This document shows, in pieces, positions 17,283-24,907 of a DNA stretch of 64,000 bases. The stretch comes from Poritiphilus sp965212595. Lineage in GTDB: Bacteria; Bacteroidota; Bacteroidia; Flavobacteriales; Flavobacteriaceae. Every line of letters starts with the position of its first letter. The first letter of the stretch is position 1. The stretch lies in NCBI GenBank assembly GCA_965212595.1, contig CBDBVE010000009.1, positions 372,001 through 436,000 on the forward strand, read 5' to 3'. The notes below the pieces were generated by a model that made no database searches, was not told where the DNA came from, and saw only the letters and a list, made by a program, of their open reading frames with translations. The translations under genes were made by a program, and so were the position numbers.

Positions 17283-17606
17283 TTATTTAACAACTAATTT
17301 TCTAGTCATCGTTGCTTTGTTATTATTTACTTTAAGAACGTAAACCCCAGGCACCAGCTTAGAAATATTAAGTGCTCTGGTAGAAATACGGTCGCGTAAA
17401 ACTACTTTTCCGAATACATCATATATCGTAATTTCCTTGCTACCTCCTGTTGGGGTAACAATGTAAACTACATCATCAAAAACGGGATTTGGGTATAAAC
17501 TAAATTCTTGAGATTCAGTCTCATTACTTTCCGGCGCTACACTCAAATCCTGAGCGGAAGCCACTAAAGTAAAACCCATAAATAGGACAAAGTAGATTAG
17601 TTTCAT
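17283..17606 (-). CDS. Minimal T9SS type A sorting-domain protein
   Basis: A 107-residue secreted protein made of little more than a signal peptide (residues 1-19, ending SAQ) and a T9SS C-terminal sorting domain (about 35-107). The sorting domain shows the SLYPNPV opening, the ITIYDVFGKVV strand, LNISKLVPGVYVLKV and the basic end TRKLVVK. Only about 15 acidic residues sit between them, so there is no cargo domain. It should cross the inner membrane by Sec and be exported or surface-attached by the T9SS. A paralogue with the same layout lies 193 bases upstream on the same strand. It is followed by its own terminator. Confidence 0.88.
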   Translation of the reverse strand: MKLIYFVLFMGFTLVASAQDLSVAPESNETESQEFSLYPNPVFDDVVYIVTPTGGSKEITIYDVFGKVVLRDRISTRALNISKLVPGVYVLKVNNNKATMTRKLVVK

Positions 17607-17799
17607 TAATATTGATTTGGGATCAACGAGGTAAATATACGGTAAAGGCTGCGGTGAGGGCTATAAATTGTTGTGAAAGTCACATTTTTGTAGGTCAACT
17701 CATGGGAGGACTCTTTTGGTCGATAATATCGTACAACTTAACGACCATTTTAACAAAAGAATAAAGCGTAATAAGGAGAAATGCAGGCTTTGTTTAGCC

Positions 17800-18108
17800 C
17801 TATTTTATGATAAGCTTTCTGGTAGCAACCTTGTTTTTTTCGAAAACTCTTAAAACGTAAACTCCGGCATCAAGGTCAGATAAATTCAATTCGCGTCCAA
17901 GGATAGTTGTTTCCAGAACTTGGGTTCCTAAAACATCGAAAATGAGTACTTTTTTTGGAGCATTCTCAGCAGTGACTACATATACCTTGCCGTCGGTAAC
18001 GGGATTTGGATATAACTTAAATCCCTCAATGTCCCCTGGACTTTGGGTTTTCTGCCCATAGCCAAGTGAAAATACCAGAAAAAAAGCAATGAGGTAAAAG
18101 TGCTTCAT
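17800..18108 (-). CDS. Minimal T9SS type A sorting-domain protein, second copy
   Basis: A 102-residue protein with signal peptide (cleavage likely after GYGQ, residue 19) and a T9SS sorting domain with KLYPNPV, VLIFDVLGTQVLE, LNLSDLDAGVYVLRV and the basic end TRKLIIK. As with its neighbour, almost nothing lies between signal and sorting domain. I start at ATG 18108 because a -7 element (18136-18143) overlaps an upstream in-frame start at 18138, which would also spoil the signal peptide. Similarity to the 17283-17606 product is clear in the last 75 residues, so the two probably arose by duplication. Confidence 0.86.
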   Translation of the reverse strand: MKHFYLIAFFLVFSLGYGQKTQSPGDIEGFKLYPNPVTDGKVYVVTAENAPKKVLIFDVLGTQVLETTILGRELNLSDLDAGVYVLRVFEKNKVATRKLIIK

Positions 18109-18135
18109 ACAAGATTTACTGCAAAGAATGTACCA

Positions 18136-18143
18136 CAAAGATA
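18136..18143 (-). promoter_or_regulatory. -7 promoter element of the second T9SS mini-gene
   Basis: Minus-strand TATCTTTG, an exact TAnnTTTG match, 27 bases before the ATG at 18108. Confidence 0.6.
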
Positions 18144-18327
18144 CATAATTTAGGGGTTGGCTGCGTAAACAGACGCCTCAAAATCTCCTAAAAATCGATG
18201 AAATGCACAGGAAATTGTTGAATTCTTTAGTTTGGGGAAGCATGCAATGTTTTTCGCGGCTAAGATCATGTAGTAGGTTAAGAAGGGACAAAACCGGGGA
18301 ATATTCTAAAATTTCAAAACCCTTAAA

Positions 18328-18374
18328 AGTTAGTTCAATGTTATCATATTGTTAGCCATATTAAATGAATGTTA
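18328..18374 (+). promoter_or_regulatory. Direct GTTA repeats upstream of the response regulator
   Basis: (A/T)GTTA occurs at 18328, 18339, 18350 and 18370: two steps of 11 bases and one of 20. This is the spacing of tandem half-sites bound head-to-tail by PhoB/OmpR regulators, and it lies just upstream of where a -33 box should be. Candidate autoregulatory site of the downstream response regulator; inferred from spacing only. Confidence 0.45.
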
Positions 18375-18402
18375 ACTGACCTTCGTATAATAGTATTATC
18401 TT

Positions 18403-18410
18403 TATTTTTG
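18403..18410 (+). promoter_or_regulatory. -7 promoter element of the two-component operon
   Basis: TATTTTTG matches TAnnTTTG and ends 25 bases before the response-regulator ATG. Confidence 0.62.
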
Positions 18411-18435
18411 GGCAGAGCAACCAAAATGCATCGCC

Positions 18436-19122
18436 ATGAAAAAAAAGGATATCCGGATACTTCTAGTAGATGATGAACCCGATATTTTAGAAATATTGAG
18501 TTATAACTTGTCCTCACAAGGGTATCAGGTTTTCACTGCAAAAAATGGAATTGAGGGTGTAGAGAAGGCAAAGAAGAAAATGCCCCATCTTATAATTCTG
18601 GATGTTATGATGCCCGAAATGGATGGAATTGAGGCCTGCGAGATTATTCGTGGCACAAAAGGGCTCGAAAATACCATAATTACTTTCCTTACTGCTCGTA
18701 GTGAGGACTACTCGCAGGTTGCAGGGTTTGACGCAGGTGCCGATGATTATATTACCAAGCCTATCAAGCCCAAAGTTCTGATAAGTAAGGTAAAGGCATT
18801 ATTGAGGCGATTAAAAGAGGAGAACAACCCCTCAGACGATGTCATGAATGTGGGGAACATCGTTATAAATCGAGAAGAGTATAAGGTCGTAAATAACGGG
18901 AAGGAAATTATACTTCCCCGTAAAGAGTTCGAATTATTGGCCCTTTTAGCTTCCAAACCGGATAAAGTCTTTAAGAGAGAAGTAATTTTAGATAAAGTCT
19001 GGGGTCAGGAAGTGGTTGTAGGGGGCCGTACAATTGACGTTCACATCAGGAAGCTTAGAGAAAAAATTGGAGACAATCATTTTAAGACTGTCAAAGGTGT
19101 GGGGTATAAGTTTGTTCTGTAA
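18436..19122 (+). CDS. Response regulator, OmpR/PhoB family
   Basis: A 228-residue two-component regulator. The receiver domain (residues 5-125) has the acidic pair D12/D13, the phospho-acceptor D56 in IILDVMMP, the switch threonine in FLTARS and K108 in TKPIKPK. The C-terminal winged-helix DNA-binding domain (about 135-228) has the family's LPRKEFELLALLA and GRTIDVHIRKLREKIG segments. It resembles PhoB/PhoP-type regulators. Its TAA stop shares a base with the ATG of the histidine kinase (TAATG), so the pair is translated together. The GTTA repeats upstream may be its own binding site. Confidence 0.95.
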   Translation: MKKKDIRILLVDDEPDILEILSYNLSSQGYQVFTAKNGIEGVEKAKKKMPHLIILDVMMPEMDGIEACEIIRGTKGLENTIITFLTARSEDYSQVAGFDAGADDYITKPIKPKVLISKVKALLRRLKEENNPSDDVMNVGNIVINREEYKVVNNGKEIILPRKEFELLALLASKPDKVFKREVILDKVWGQEVVVGGRTIDVHIRKLREKIGDNHFKTVKGVGYKFVL

Positions 19123-20183
19123 TGGCGATACGCTTAAAGAAGTCATATAGATTTGCTTTTCGTTCTTCAATTATTATCACTTTTATTTTAGCGCTGTCTC
19201 TTTTCACATATCTCTGGTATACCGAAACCTTATTAGAGCAGTGGTTACTGCTTGTTATTTTTGCCGTTCTTGTTTTAGGGATATCTTTTTTAGTCATCCA
19301 GATCAGAGTGGAAAAATTTATATACCGCCGAATTAAGCGAATTTATGACGATGTTTCTCTTCTTGAGTCCTCTACTTTTACTACCGGCACCATTACTACT
19401 GATATGCGAACACTTACCACCGAGATTGAGAAGTTCGCCAAAGACAAAAAAATAGAAATAGATACCCTGAAAATCCGTGAAGAATATCGCAAGGATTTTT
19501 TAGGGAACGTCTCTCATGAATTAAAGACACCTCTCTTTACGGTTCAAGGGTATATCCTTACTCTTTTAGACGGCGCTCTGGAGGACAAGAACGTCAGGAA
19601 AAAGTATTTACAGCGCGCCAATAAAGGAGTGGAGCGACTGATCTATATCATAAAAGACCTGGATTTGATCACCAAGTTGGAGTCTGGTGATTTAAATTTG
19701 GAACCTACAAATTTCGATATTATCGAGCTTATACAAAACGTCTTTGATCTGCTGGAAATGAAAGCCTCCAAAAAGAAAATTTCTTTGACTTTCGACATGG
19801 ATTATGAATTTCCGATTTATGTTTGGGCCGATCTGGAAAGGATTCAGCAAGTAGTCACCAATCTTCTGGTAAACTCTATAAAATATGGAAATATGGACGG
19901 TACAACAGAAGTGAGTGTAGAGAATTTAATAAAGAATAAAGTGATTATTCGAGTTACTGATAACGGGGAAGGAATCCCAGCTCAACATATCCCAAGGCTT
20001 TTTGAGCGCTTTTATCGCGTAGACCAGAGTGGCAGCAGAAAGGAAGGGGGCTCCGGACTGGGATTGTCTATAGTAAAACATATTATTGAGGCACACAATG
20101 AAAAGATCTATGTGGAAAGTGTCGAAGGAGTTGGCTCTGAGTTCTCCTTCACTCTCGAAAAAGCGAGTGCAGATGCTCAGTGA
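19122..20183 (+). CDS. Sensor histidine kinase, PhoR-like
   Basis: A 353-residue membrane kinase. Two membrane helices (about residues 15-31 and 40-60) are separated by only about nine residues, so there is practically no periplasmic sensor domain. A short linker leads to the HisKA domain with phospho-accepting H132 in NVSHELKTPL, then a HATPase_c domain with N box (LLVNSIKYG), G1 (DNGEGIP), F box (FERFYR) and G2 (GGSGLGLSIV). The lack of a large sensor suggests detection through the membrane or through partner proteins, as in PhoR of some bacteria. It pairs with the overlapping upstream response regulator. Confidence 0.95.
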   Translation: MAIRLKKSYRFAFRSSIIITFILALSLFTYLWYTETLLEQWLLLVIFAVLVLGISFLVIQIRVEKFIYRRIKRIYDDVSLLESSTFTTGTITTDMRTLTTEIEKFAKDKKIEIDTLKIREEYRKDFLGNVSHELKTPLFTVQGYILTLLDGALEDKNVRKKYLQRANKGVERLIYIIKDLDLITKLESGDLNLEPTNFDIIELIQNVFDLLEMKASKKKISLTFDMDYEFPIYVWADLERIQQVVTNLLVNSIKYGNMDGTTEVSVENLIKNKVIIRVTDNGEGIPAQHIPRLFERFYRVDQSGSRKEGGSGLGLSIVKHIIEAHNEKIYVESVEGVGSEFSFTLEKASADAQ

Positions 20184-20234
20184 AGTTCAAAACAAAGATT
20201 TCCTTAGTTTTGCCTACACCATAATTTGAATGCC

Positions 20235-20906
20235 TTGGGTAGCAAAAACAAGTTGAAAAGATTTAAGGAGAATGAGGCTTTTCGGAATGTCATTCAACCG
20301 AAAAGAGAGGAAGTCATGGATGATGACGCCGGTTTAAAGGGAAACTGGGGCGCCCGATTTGGAAATTCGAACCCCATAGTTCTGGAATTAGGCTGTGGGA
20401 AAGGTGAATACACCGTTGGCCTGGCGCGTTTAGATCCTCGCAAAAATTATATTGGTGTCGATATAAAAGGGGCTCGCTTTTGGCGTGGAGCCAAGACGGC
20501 ATTAGAAGAAGGCCTGGACAATGTGCTTTTTTTGAGAACACAAATTGAATTAATTGATTTATTATTTGAAGAAAGCGAAGTTTCTGAGATATGGATTACA
20601 TTTCCCGACCCCCAAATAAAGTACAAACGCAGTAAACACCGGCTTACCAATGCTGAATTCCTTAAGAAGTATCGAAAGATTTTAGAACCCATGGGAGCGA
20701 TTAATTTGAAGACAGATAGTGAATTTATGTATGGCTATACCCTGGGCCTTCTGGAAGGCTTAGGATATGAAATAAGTTACGCTAATCACGATGTCTATAC
20801 CAATGAGGGCAGTCCGAAAGAAGTCCTAAATATTCAAACGTTTTATGAAAATCAGTATCTTGATAAAGGAAAACCAATCACCTATATCAAGTTTATAGCC
20901 AAGTAA
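20235..20906 (+). CDS. trmB: tRNA (guanine46-N7)-methyltransferase
   Basis: SAM-dependent enzyme that makes m7G46 in the variable loop of tRNAs. The SAM motif VLELGCGKGEYT is at about residues 53-64, IGVDIKGARFWRGA gives the second binding segment, and the family's FPDPQIKYKRSKHRL loop and the TDSEFMYGY segment are present. There is no ATG near the conserved N-terminus; I use the TTG at 20235, which gives MGSKNKLKRF, the usual opening of flavobacterial TrmB. A TTG at 20226 would add three residues. LysE follows after three bases. Confidence 0.92.
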   Translation: MGSKNKLKRFKENEAFRNVIQPKREEVMDDDAGLKGNWGARFGNSNPIVLELGCGKGEYTVGLARLDPRKNYIGVDIKGARFWRGAKTALEEGLDNVLFLRTQIELIDLLFEESEVSEIWITFPDPQIKYKRSKHRLTNAEFLKKYRKILEPMGAINLKTDSEFMYGYTLGLLEGLGYEISYANHDVYTNEGSPKEVLNIQTFYENQYLDKGKPITYIKFIAK

Positions 20907-20909
20907 CCA

Positions 20910-21539
20910 ATGGCACATCTACTTATCCTCTTTTTTGTGACCTTTTCTGCCGCTTTTATGGCGACAGTACCCCCTGGATTACTCAATATGAATGCGGCAA
21001 AGACCAGTGTAGAGAAGGGAAAAACCAATGGGATTATTTTTAGCCTGGGGGTTTCTACCATGATTATGATGCAATCATACGTGGCAGTGCTCATTTCAAA
21101 GTTTTTATATAGAAACCCAGAAGTAATTGACCTCTTGCTCAAAATTGCCATAGGTGTATTCGCCTTTTTTGCGATTTATTTCTTCGTTTCCGCCAAACGG
21201 AAAAAAGGACAACAAATGAAAATGGTTAAGGTAAGTAAGAAGAATAGTTTTTTTAAAGGAATGCTTCTCGCGGCTTTAAATTTATTAACGATTCCCTACT
21301 ACAGCGGACTCAACGCTATGTGGAATGCTTCTGGTTGGATCAAGTTTGAAGTCTGGGATATAGCCACATTCATTCTCGCCGCAGGCGGCGGAACTTTCAC
21401 CGTACTGTACCTGTATACCGTATATTTTAATAAACTGGAAGCAAAAACACATCGTTTTTCAAAAAACTCTAATTATGTACTTAGCGCATTAATGTTAGTG
21501 TTGTTGGTAATAACGGTATTTAGAATAGTTTACAATTAA
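20910..21539 (+). CDS. LysE-family membrane transporter
   Basis: A 209-residue protein with six predicted membrane helices and the LysE/RhtB-type opening (ATVPPGLLNMNAAKTSVEKG), where the PPGLLNM segment corresponds to the family's PGP region. Members export amino acids or related small molecules; the cargo here is unknown. It starts three bases after trmB and its stop is two bases before the alkyltransferase-like gene, so the three are one transcript. The shared operon with tRNA and DNA maintenance genes gives no clue to the cargo. Confidence 0.83.
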   Translation: MAHLLILFFVTFSAAFMATVPPGLLNMNAAKTSVEKGKTNGIIFSLGVSTMIMMQSYVAVLISKFLYRNPEVIDLLLKIAIGVFAFFAIYFFVSAKRKKGQQMKMVKVSKKNSFFKGMLLAALNLLTIPYYSGLNAMWNASGWIKFEVWDIATFILAAGGGTFTVLYLYTVYFNKLEAKTHRFSKNSNYVLSALMLVLLVITVFRIVYN

Positions 21540-21541
21540 TT

Positions 21542-21886
21542 ATGGAGTCTGGCGAACAAAACTTTTTTCAAAGAGTCTATGAAGTTGCGAAATGTATTCC
21601 GTACGGAAGGGTTACTTCCTATGGCGCGATCGCAAAATATCTGGGCGCGGCAAGAAGCGCGCGCATGGTGGGTTGGGCAATGAACGGTTCTGGGGCTCAG
21701 GGAGATGTCCCCGCCCATCGCGTAGTAAACCGCAAGGGCTTGCTAACAGGGAAGCAACATTTTGATGGCACGAATCTTATGCAGCAACTTTTAGAAAATG
21801 AGGGTGTCCACGTGGTTGATAATCAAATTGTAGATTTTGAGAAACACTTCTGGGACCCTGCTAAGGAACTGGAGTCTGAAATTTGA
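21542..21886 (+). CDS. Alkyltransferase-like protein (MGMT fold, no catalytic Cys)
   Basis: A 114-residue protein of the MGMT DNA-binding fold. The motif that holds the reactive cysteine in O6-alkylguanine transferases (PCHR) is PAHR here (residues 57-60), with Ala58 in place of Cys. The helix-turn-helix segment GRVTSYGAIAKYLG, the arginine-finger region SARMVGWAM and the hinge NRKGLLTG are kept. This is the pattern of ATL proteins, which bind alkylated bases and hand them to nucleotide excision repair rather than repairing them directly. It ends the trmB-lysE-atl transcript. Confidence 0.9.
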   Translation: MESGEQNFFQRVYEVAKCIPYGRVTSYGAIAKYLGAARSARMVGWAMNGSGAQGDVPAHRVVNRKGLLTGKQHFDGTNLMQQLLENEGVHVVDNQIVDFEKHFWDPAKELESEI

Positions 21887-21987
21887 ACGCTTCTTCTTGT
21901 AGTACGCCTTAAAAGTGGGTATTGTCTTCTTCTATAAACATATAGCGCTTTTCAATTTATATACTTCTAAATCTCGCCCTTATGGCC

Positions 21988-21995
21988 TATCTTTG
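21988..21995 (+). promoter_or_regulatory. -7 promoter element of mrp
   Basis: TATCTTTG matches TAnnTTTG and ends 37 bases before the ATG at 22033. Confidence 0.6.
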
Positions 21996-22032
21996 TTGTT
22001 TAGAATGATTTTACATAGTCAGTAAACCTCAT

Positions 22033-23178
22033 ATGAGCAAGAAGTTAGATAAGAAAGATGTTTTCAAGGCGCTTGAAACCATATCGGTTCCTGGAGAAGG
22101 TAAGAATATGGTAGAGAGCGGTGCGGTGACAAATGTACAGGTATTCGGAGACGAAGTAATTGTAGATCTTAACATCACTAATCCGAGTTTACAGGCCAGG
22201 AAGAAAGCAGAGGTGGAAATCCTAAAAGTGATCCATGCCAAAGTGTATGAAAAGGCTAAGATCACGGTGAACGTAAAAGTGGAGGCTGCTACTCAACCCA
22301 AAGTCAATGAAATAAAGGGAAAGCCAATTCCGGGAATTCAAAATATTATCGCAGTGGCCTCTGGAAAAGGGGGTGTTGGTAAGTCTACAGTAACCGCAAA
22401 TATTGCGGTAACCCTCGCCAAGATGGGATTTAAGGTGGGTTTGCTTGATGCAGATATTTACGGACCTTCCATGCCCATAATGTTCGATGTGGTAAGCGAA
22501 AAACCATTGGCGACAAATATCAACGGAAAATCTAAAATGAAACCGGTAGAAAGCTATGGTGTAAAATTGCTTTCCATAGGATTTTTTACCCAACCAAATC
22601 AGGCAGTGATATGGAGAGGTCCTATGGCCTCTAAGGCACTTAATCAAATGATTTTCGACGCGCACTGGGGAGAGCTGGATTTTATGCTTCTAGACCTACC
22701 TCCGGGAACTGGAGATATACATTTAAGTATTATGCAATCACTTCCGGTAACAGGAGCGGTGGTGGTGAGTACCCCTCAGGAAGTTGCATTGGCCGATGCC
22801 CGAAAAGGGGTGGCAATGTTCCAGCAACAAGCCATTAATGTTCCCGTGCTCGGAATTGCAGAAAATATGGCGTACTTTACACCAGAGGAGCTTCCCAACA
22901 ACAAATATTATATCTTTGGGAAGAAGGGAGCGGCCTATTTGGCAGAGGATTTAGATGTTCCTTTTCTTGGTGAAATACCTTTAGTGCAAAGCATTCGCGA
23001 GGCAGGAGATGCAGGAAGACCAGCTGCCATGCAAACTGCTACTCCGGTAGAGATGGCCTTTGAAGAACTCACCAAAAACGTAGTTCGTGAAGTGGTAAAG
23101 CGAAATAAAGATCTGCCCCCAACCGAGGCAATAAAAATAACGACAATGGCGGGTTGCGCAGCCGTAAAAAAGAAATGA
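22033..23178 (+). CDS. mrp: Mrp/ApbC Fe-S cluster carrier ATPase
   Basis: A 381-residue P-loop ATPase of the Mrp/NBP35 family that carries Fe-S clusters to target proteins. An N-terminal MIP18/DUF59 domain (about 5-85) precedes the deviant Walker A GKGGVGKST (about 111-119), switch DADIYGPS and the DLPPGTGD Walker B-like segment. The CxxC pair that binds the bridging cluster in many bacterial Mrp proteins is absent: the ENMAYF segment runs on as TPEELPNNKYYIFG. The only late cysteine is in the C-terminal AGCAAVKKK. I recall the same substitution in other Bacteroidota proteins. The nfu gene overlaps its stop. Confidence 0.93.
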   Translation: MSKKLDKKDVFKALETISVPGEGKNMVESGAVTNVQVFGDEVIVDLNITNPSLQARKKAEVEILKVIHAKVYEKAKITVNVKVEAATQPKVNEIKGKPIPGIQNIIAVASGKGGVGKSTVTANIAVTLAKMGFKVGLLDADIYGPSMPIMFDVVSEKPLATNINGKSKMKPVESYGVKLLSIGFFTQPNQAVIWRGPMASKALNQMIFDAHWGELDFMLLDLPPGTGDIHLSIMQSLPVTGAVVVSTPQEVALADARKGVAMFQQQAINVPVLGIAENMAYFTPEELPNNKYYIFGKKGAAYLAEDLDVPFLGEIPLVQSIREAGDAGRPAAMQTATPVEMAFEELTKNVVREVVKRNKDLPPTEAIKITTMAGCAAVKKK

Positions 23179-23420
23179 TCATGACATCAGAGGAACTTAG
23201 AACAAATGTCGAAAAAGCGCTAGAAGAGATTCGTCCCTTTTTACAAAGTGATGGCGGAGATATCTCATTGGTGTCCATAGACAACGACACTTTGGTAAAG
23301 GTGAGGTTGGAAGGAACCTGTGTTGGATGTAGCGTTAACCAGATGACACTTAAAAGTGGCGTGGAGATGACAATCAAGAAACATGCGCCACAAATAGAAA
23401 AAGTGGAAAATATAAGTTAA
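23175..23420 (+). CDS. NifU C-terminal-domain (Nfu) Fe-S scaffold
   Basis: An 81-residue single-domain Nfu protein. It carries LQSDGGDISLV and the cluster-binding CVGC motif followed by a conserved helix, as in the C-terminal domain of NifU. Such proteins hold a [4Fe-4S] cluster between two subunits and pass it on. The ATG at 23175 overlaps the mrp stop as ATGA; a second ATG at 23181 is also possible. The arrangement with mrp implies joint expression in Fe-S cluster delivery. Confidence 0.9.
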   Translation: MIMTSEELRTNVEKALEEIRPFLQSDGGDISLVSIDNDTLVKVRLEGTCVGCSVNQMTLKSGVEMTIKKHAPQIEKVENIS

Positions 23421-23463
23421 ATCTAAACTGATTTTAGTCATCAATTGGGATTGCTCCATTAGA

Positions 23464-23471
23464 TATTTTTG
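23464..23471 (+). promoter_or_regulatory. -7 promoter element of the ferredoxin reductase operon
   Basis: TATTTTTG matches TAnnTTTG; a TTG lies 16 bases upstream (23445-23447). The ATG at 23496 is 24 bases downstream. Confidence 0.62.
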
Positions 23472-23495
23472 TTCCATTTCTCAGTAAGACTTAAC

Positions 23496-24557
23496 ATGAT
23501 CAAAACAGACATATTAATTATTGGCGCAGGACCTACGGGTCTTTTTGCTGTTTTTGAGGCCGGTCTATTGCAACTCAAATGCCATTTGATAGATGCCCTT
23601 CCAATGCCTGGGGGGCAATGCTCCGAGATTTATCCCAAAAAGCCTATTTACGACATCCCAGGATTTCCAGAAGTACTTGCAGGAGAATTGGTAGACAATC
23701 TCTTGGAGCAAATTAAACCCTTTCAACCCGGATTTACCTTGGGGGAAAGAGCTGAGACTGTAGAGCAGCTTGAAGATGGCACTTTTGTAGTAACCACAAA
23801 TAAAGGCACCCAACATAACGCACCAGTAATAGCCATTGCTGGCGGACTGGGAAGTTTTGAGCCCAGGAAACCTTTGTTGGCCAATTTGGAAAATTTTGAA
23901 GATAAAGGAGTTTCCTATATGATCAAGGAGCCCGAAAAGTTTCGAAATAAAAGAGTTGTGATTGCAGGAGGTGGGGATTCTGCATTAGATTGGACCATCT
24001 TCCTGGCCGATGTAGCCTCTGAGATTACCCTGGTACACAGGCGAAATGAATTTAGGGGAGCCTTAGATTCTGTAGAGAAGGTGCAACAATTAAAAAATCA
24101 GGAGAAGATTAAACTAATTACACCGGCAGAAGTGGTAGAACTTCAGGGGAATCACGCCCTGCAAGCCATCGTAATAAAAACTTCTGGCGAGACTTCCGAA
24201 GAACTAAGACTTGAGGTAGATGATTTTATTCCGCTTTTTGGACTCTCACCCAAATTAGGACCCATTGCGGATTGGGGCCTTGAAATTGAAAAAAACGCGA
24301 TTAAAGTTAATAATAGCTTAGACTATCAAACCAACATTCCCGGAATCTATGCCATAGGTGATGTAAATACCTATCCCGGTAAATTGAAGCTTATCTTATG
24401 TGGCTTTCACGAGGCCACACTGATGTGCCAGAGCGCCTATCAACGCATCTACCCTGATAAGAGATATGTAATGAAGTATACCACGGTAGGGGGCATTCAC
24501 GGTTTTGACGGAAGCAAAAAGGAGGCGCCGAAGGCGGTGGTAAAGGAAATAAAGTGA
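23496..24557 (+). CDS. Thioredoxin-reductase-like ferredoxin-NADP reductase
   Basis: A 353-residue FAD/NAD(P)H flavoprotein. FAD binding: IIGAGPTGLFAVFEAG at the N-terminus and YAIGDVNTYPGKLKLIL near the C-terminus; NADPH binding: VVIAGGGDSALDW. There is no CxxC redox pair, so it is not a thioredoxin reductase but fits the TrxR-type ferredoxin/flavodoxin-NADP reductase (FNR2) family. The 2Fe-2S ferredoxin gene four bases downstream is its likely partner. The start at 23496 is chosen because an upstream in-frame TTG (23469) lies within the -7 element. Confidence 0.9.
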   Translation: MIKTDILIIGAGPTGLFAVFEAGLLQLKCHLIDALPMPGGQCSEIYPKKPIYDIPGFPEVLAGELVDNLLEQIKPFQPGFTLGERAETVEQLEDGTFVVTTNKGTQHNAPVIAIAGGLGSFEPRKPLLANLENFEDKGVSYMIKEPEKFRNKRVVIAGGGDSALDWTIFLADVASEITLVHRRNEFRGALDSVEKVQQLKNQEKIKLITPAEVVELQGNHALQAIVIKTSGETSEELRLEVDDFIPLFGLSPKLGPIADWGLEIEKNAIKVNNSLDYQTNIPGIYAIGDVNTYPGKLKLILCGFHEATLMCQSAYQRIYPDKRYVMKYTTVGGIHGFDGSKKEAPKAVVKEIK

Positions 24558-24561
24558 GCTA

Positions 24562-24891
24562 ATGACCGACATTAAAATAAAAATTACCGACAGGGATGGC
24601 GTACTGCATCAGGTTGATGCTCCAACCGATATGAACATGAACCTTATGGAATTGATCAGGTCTTATGAACTTGCTCCTGAAGGAACCATAGGAGTTTGCG
24701 GAGGGATGGCCATGTGCGCTTCCTGTCAATGCTATGTGAAATCTGAGCACAAATTACCGCTGCGATCTGATGATGAAGAAGCCATGCTGGCCGAAGCATT
24801 TTACGTGGAGGACAATAGCAGACTCGGTTGCCAAATACATCTTGCCGAAAATTTAGACGGCCTGGAAGTGGAAATAGCCCCCGAAAGTTAG
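24562..24891 (+). CDS. 2Fe-2S ferredoxin, adrenodoxin-like
   Basis: A 109-residue ferredoxin. The cluster cysteines are spaced C-x5-C-x2-C (CGGMAMCASC) with the last in RLGCQIHL, the pattern of adrenodoxin/Isc-type ferredoxins rather than plant-type ones. These feed electrons to Fe-S assembly or to monooxygenases. It is four bases downstream of the ferredoxin reductase and close to mrp and nfu, which supports a role in Fe-S cluster biogenesis. Convergent with the ABC transporter gene. Confidence 0.93.
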   Translation: MTDIKIKITDRDGVLHQVDAPTDMNMNLMELIRSYELAPEGTIGVCGGMAMCASCQCYVKSEHKLPLRSDDEEAMLAEAFYVEDNSRLGCQIHLAENLDGLEVEIAPES

Positions 24892-24907
24892 ACATTCAAC
24901 CTTTTCT

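Larger units (their letters stand above)
18109..18435. other. Divergent intergenic region (327 bases)
   Basis: Lies between the second T9SS mini-gene and the response regulator. It holds one -7 element on each strand (18136-18143 minus; 18403-18410 plus) and a set of 11-base-spaced GTTA repeats (18328-18374). I see no further gene in 18144-18327. Confidence 0.7.

Noticed and set aside
17204..17293. In-frame extension of the LuxE-like gene by 30 residues
   Set aside because: It would run back over a terminator hairpin and a -7 element and overlap the end of the neighbouring T9SS gene.
17766..17799. Possible terminator after the second T9SS mini-gene
   Set aside because: The stem is short with a bulge and has no T run on the correct side.
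22222..22665. 147-codon open frame antisense to mrp
   Set aside because: Lies wholly inside a strongly conserved gene, has no recognisable motifs and an odd composition; a shadow frame.
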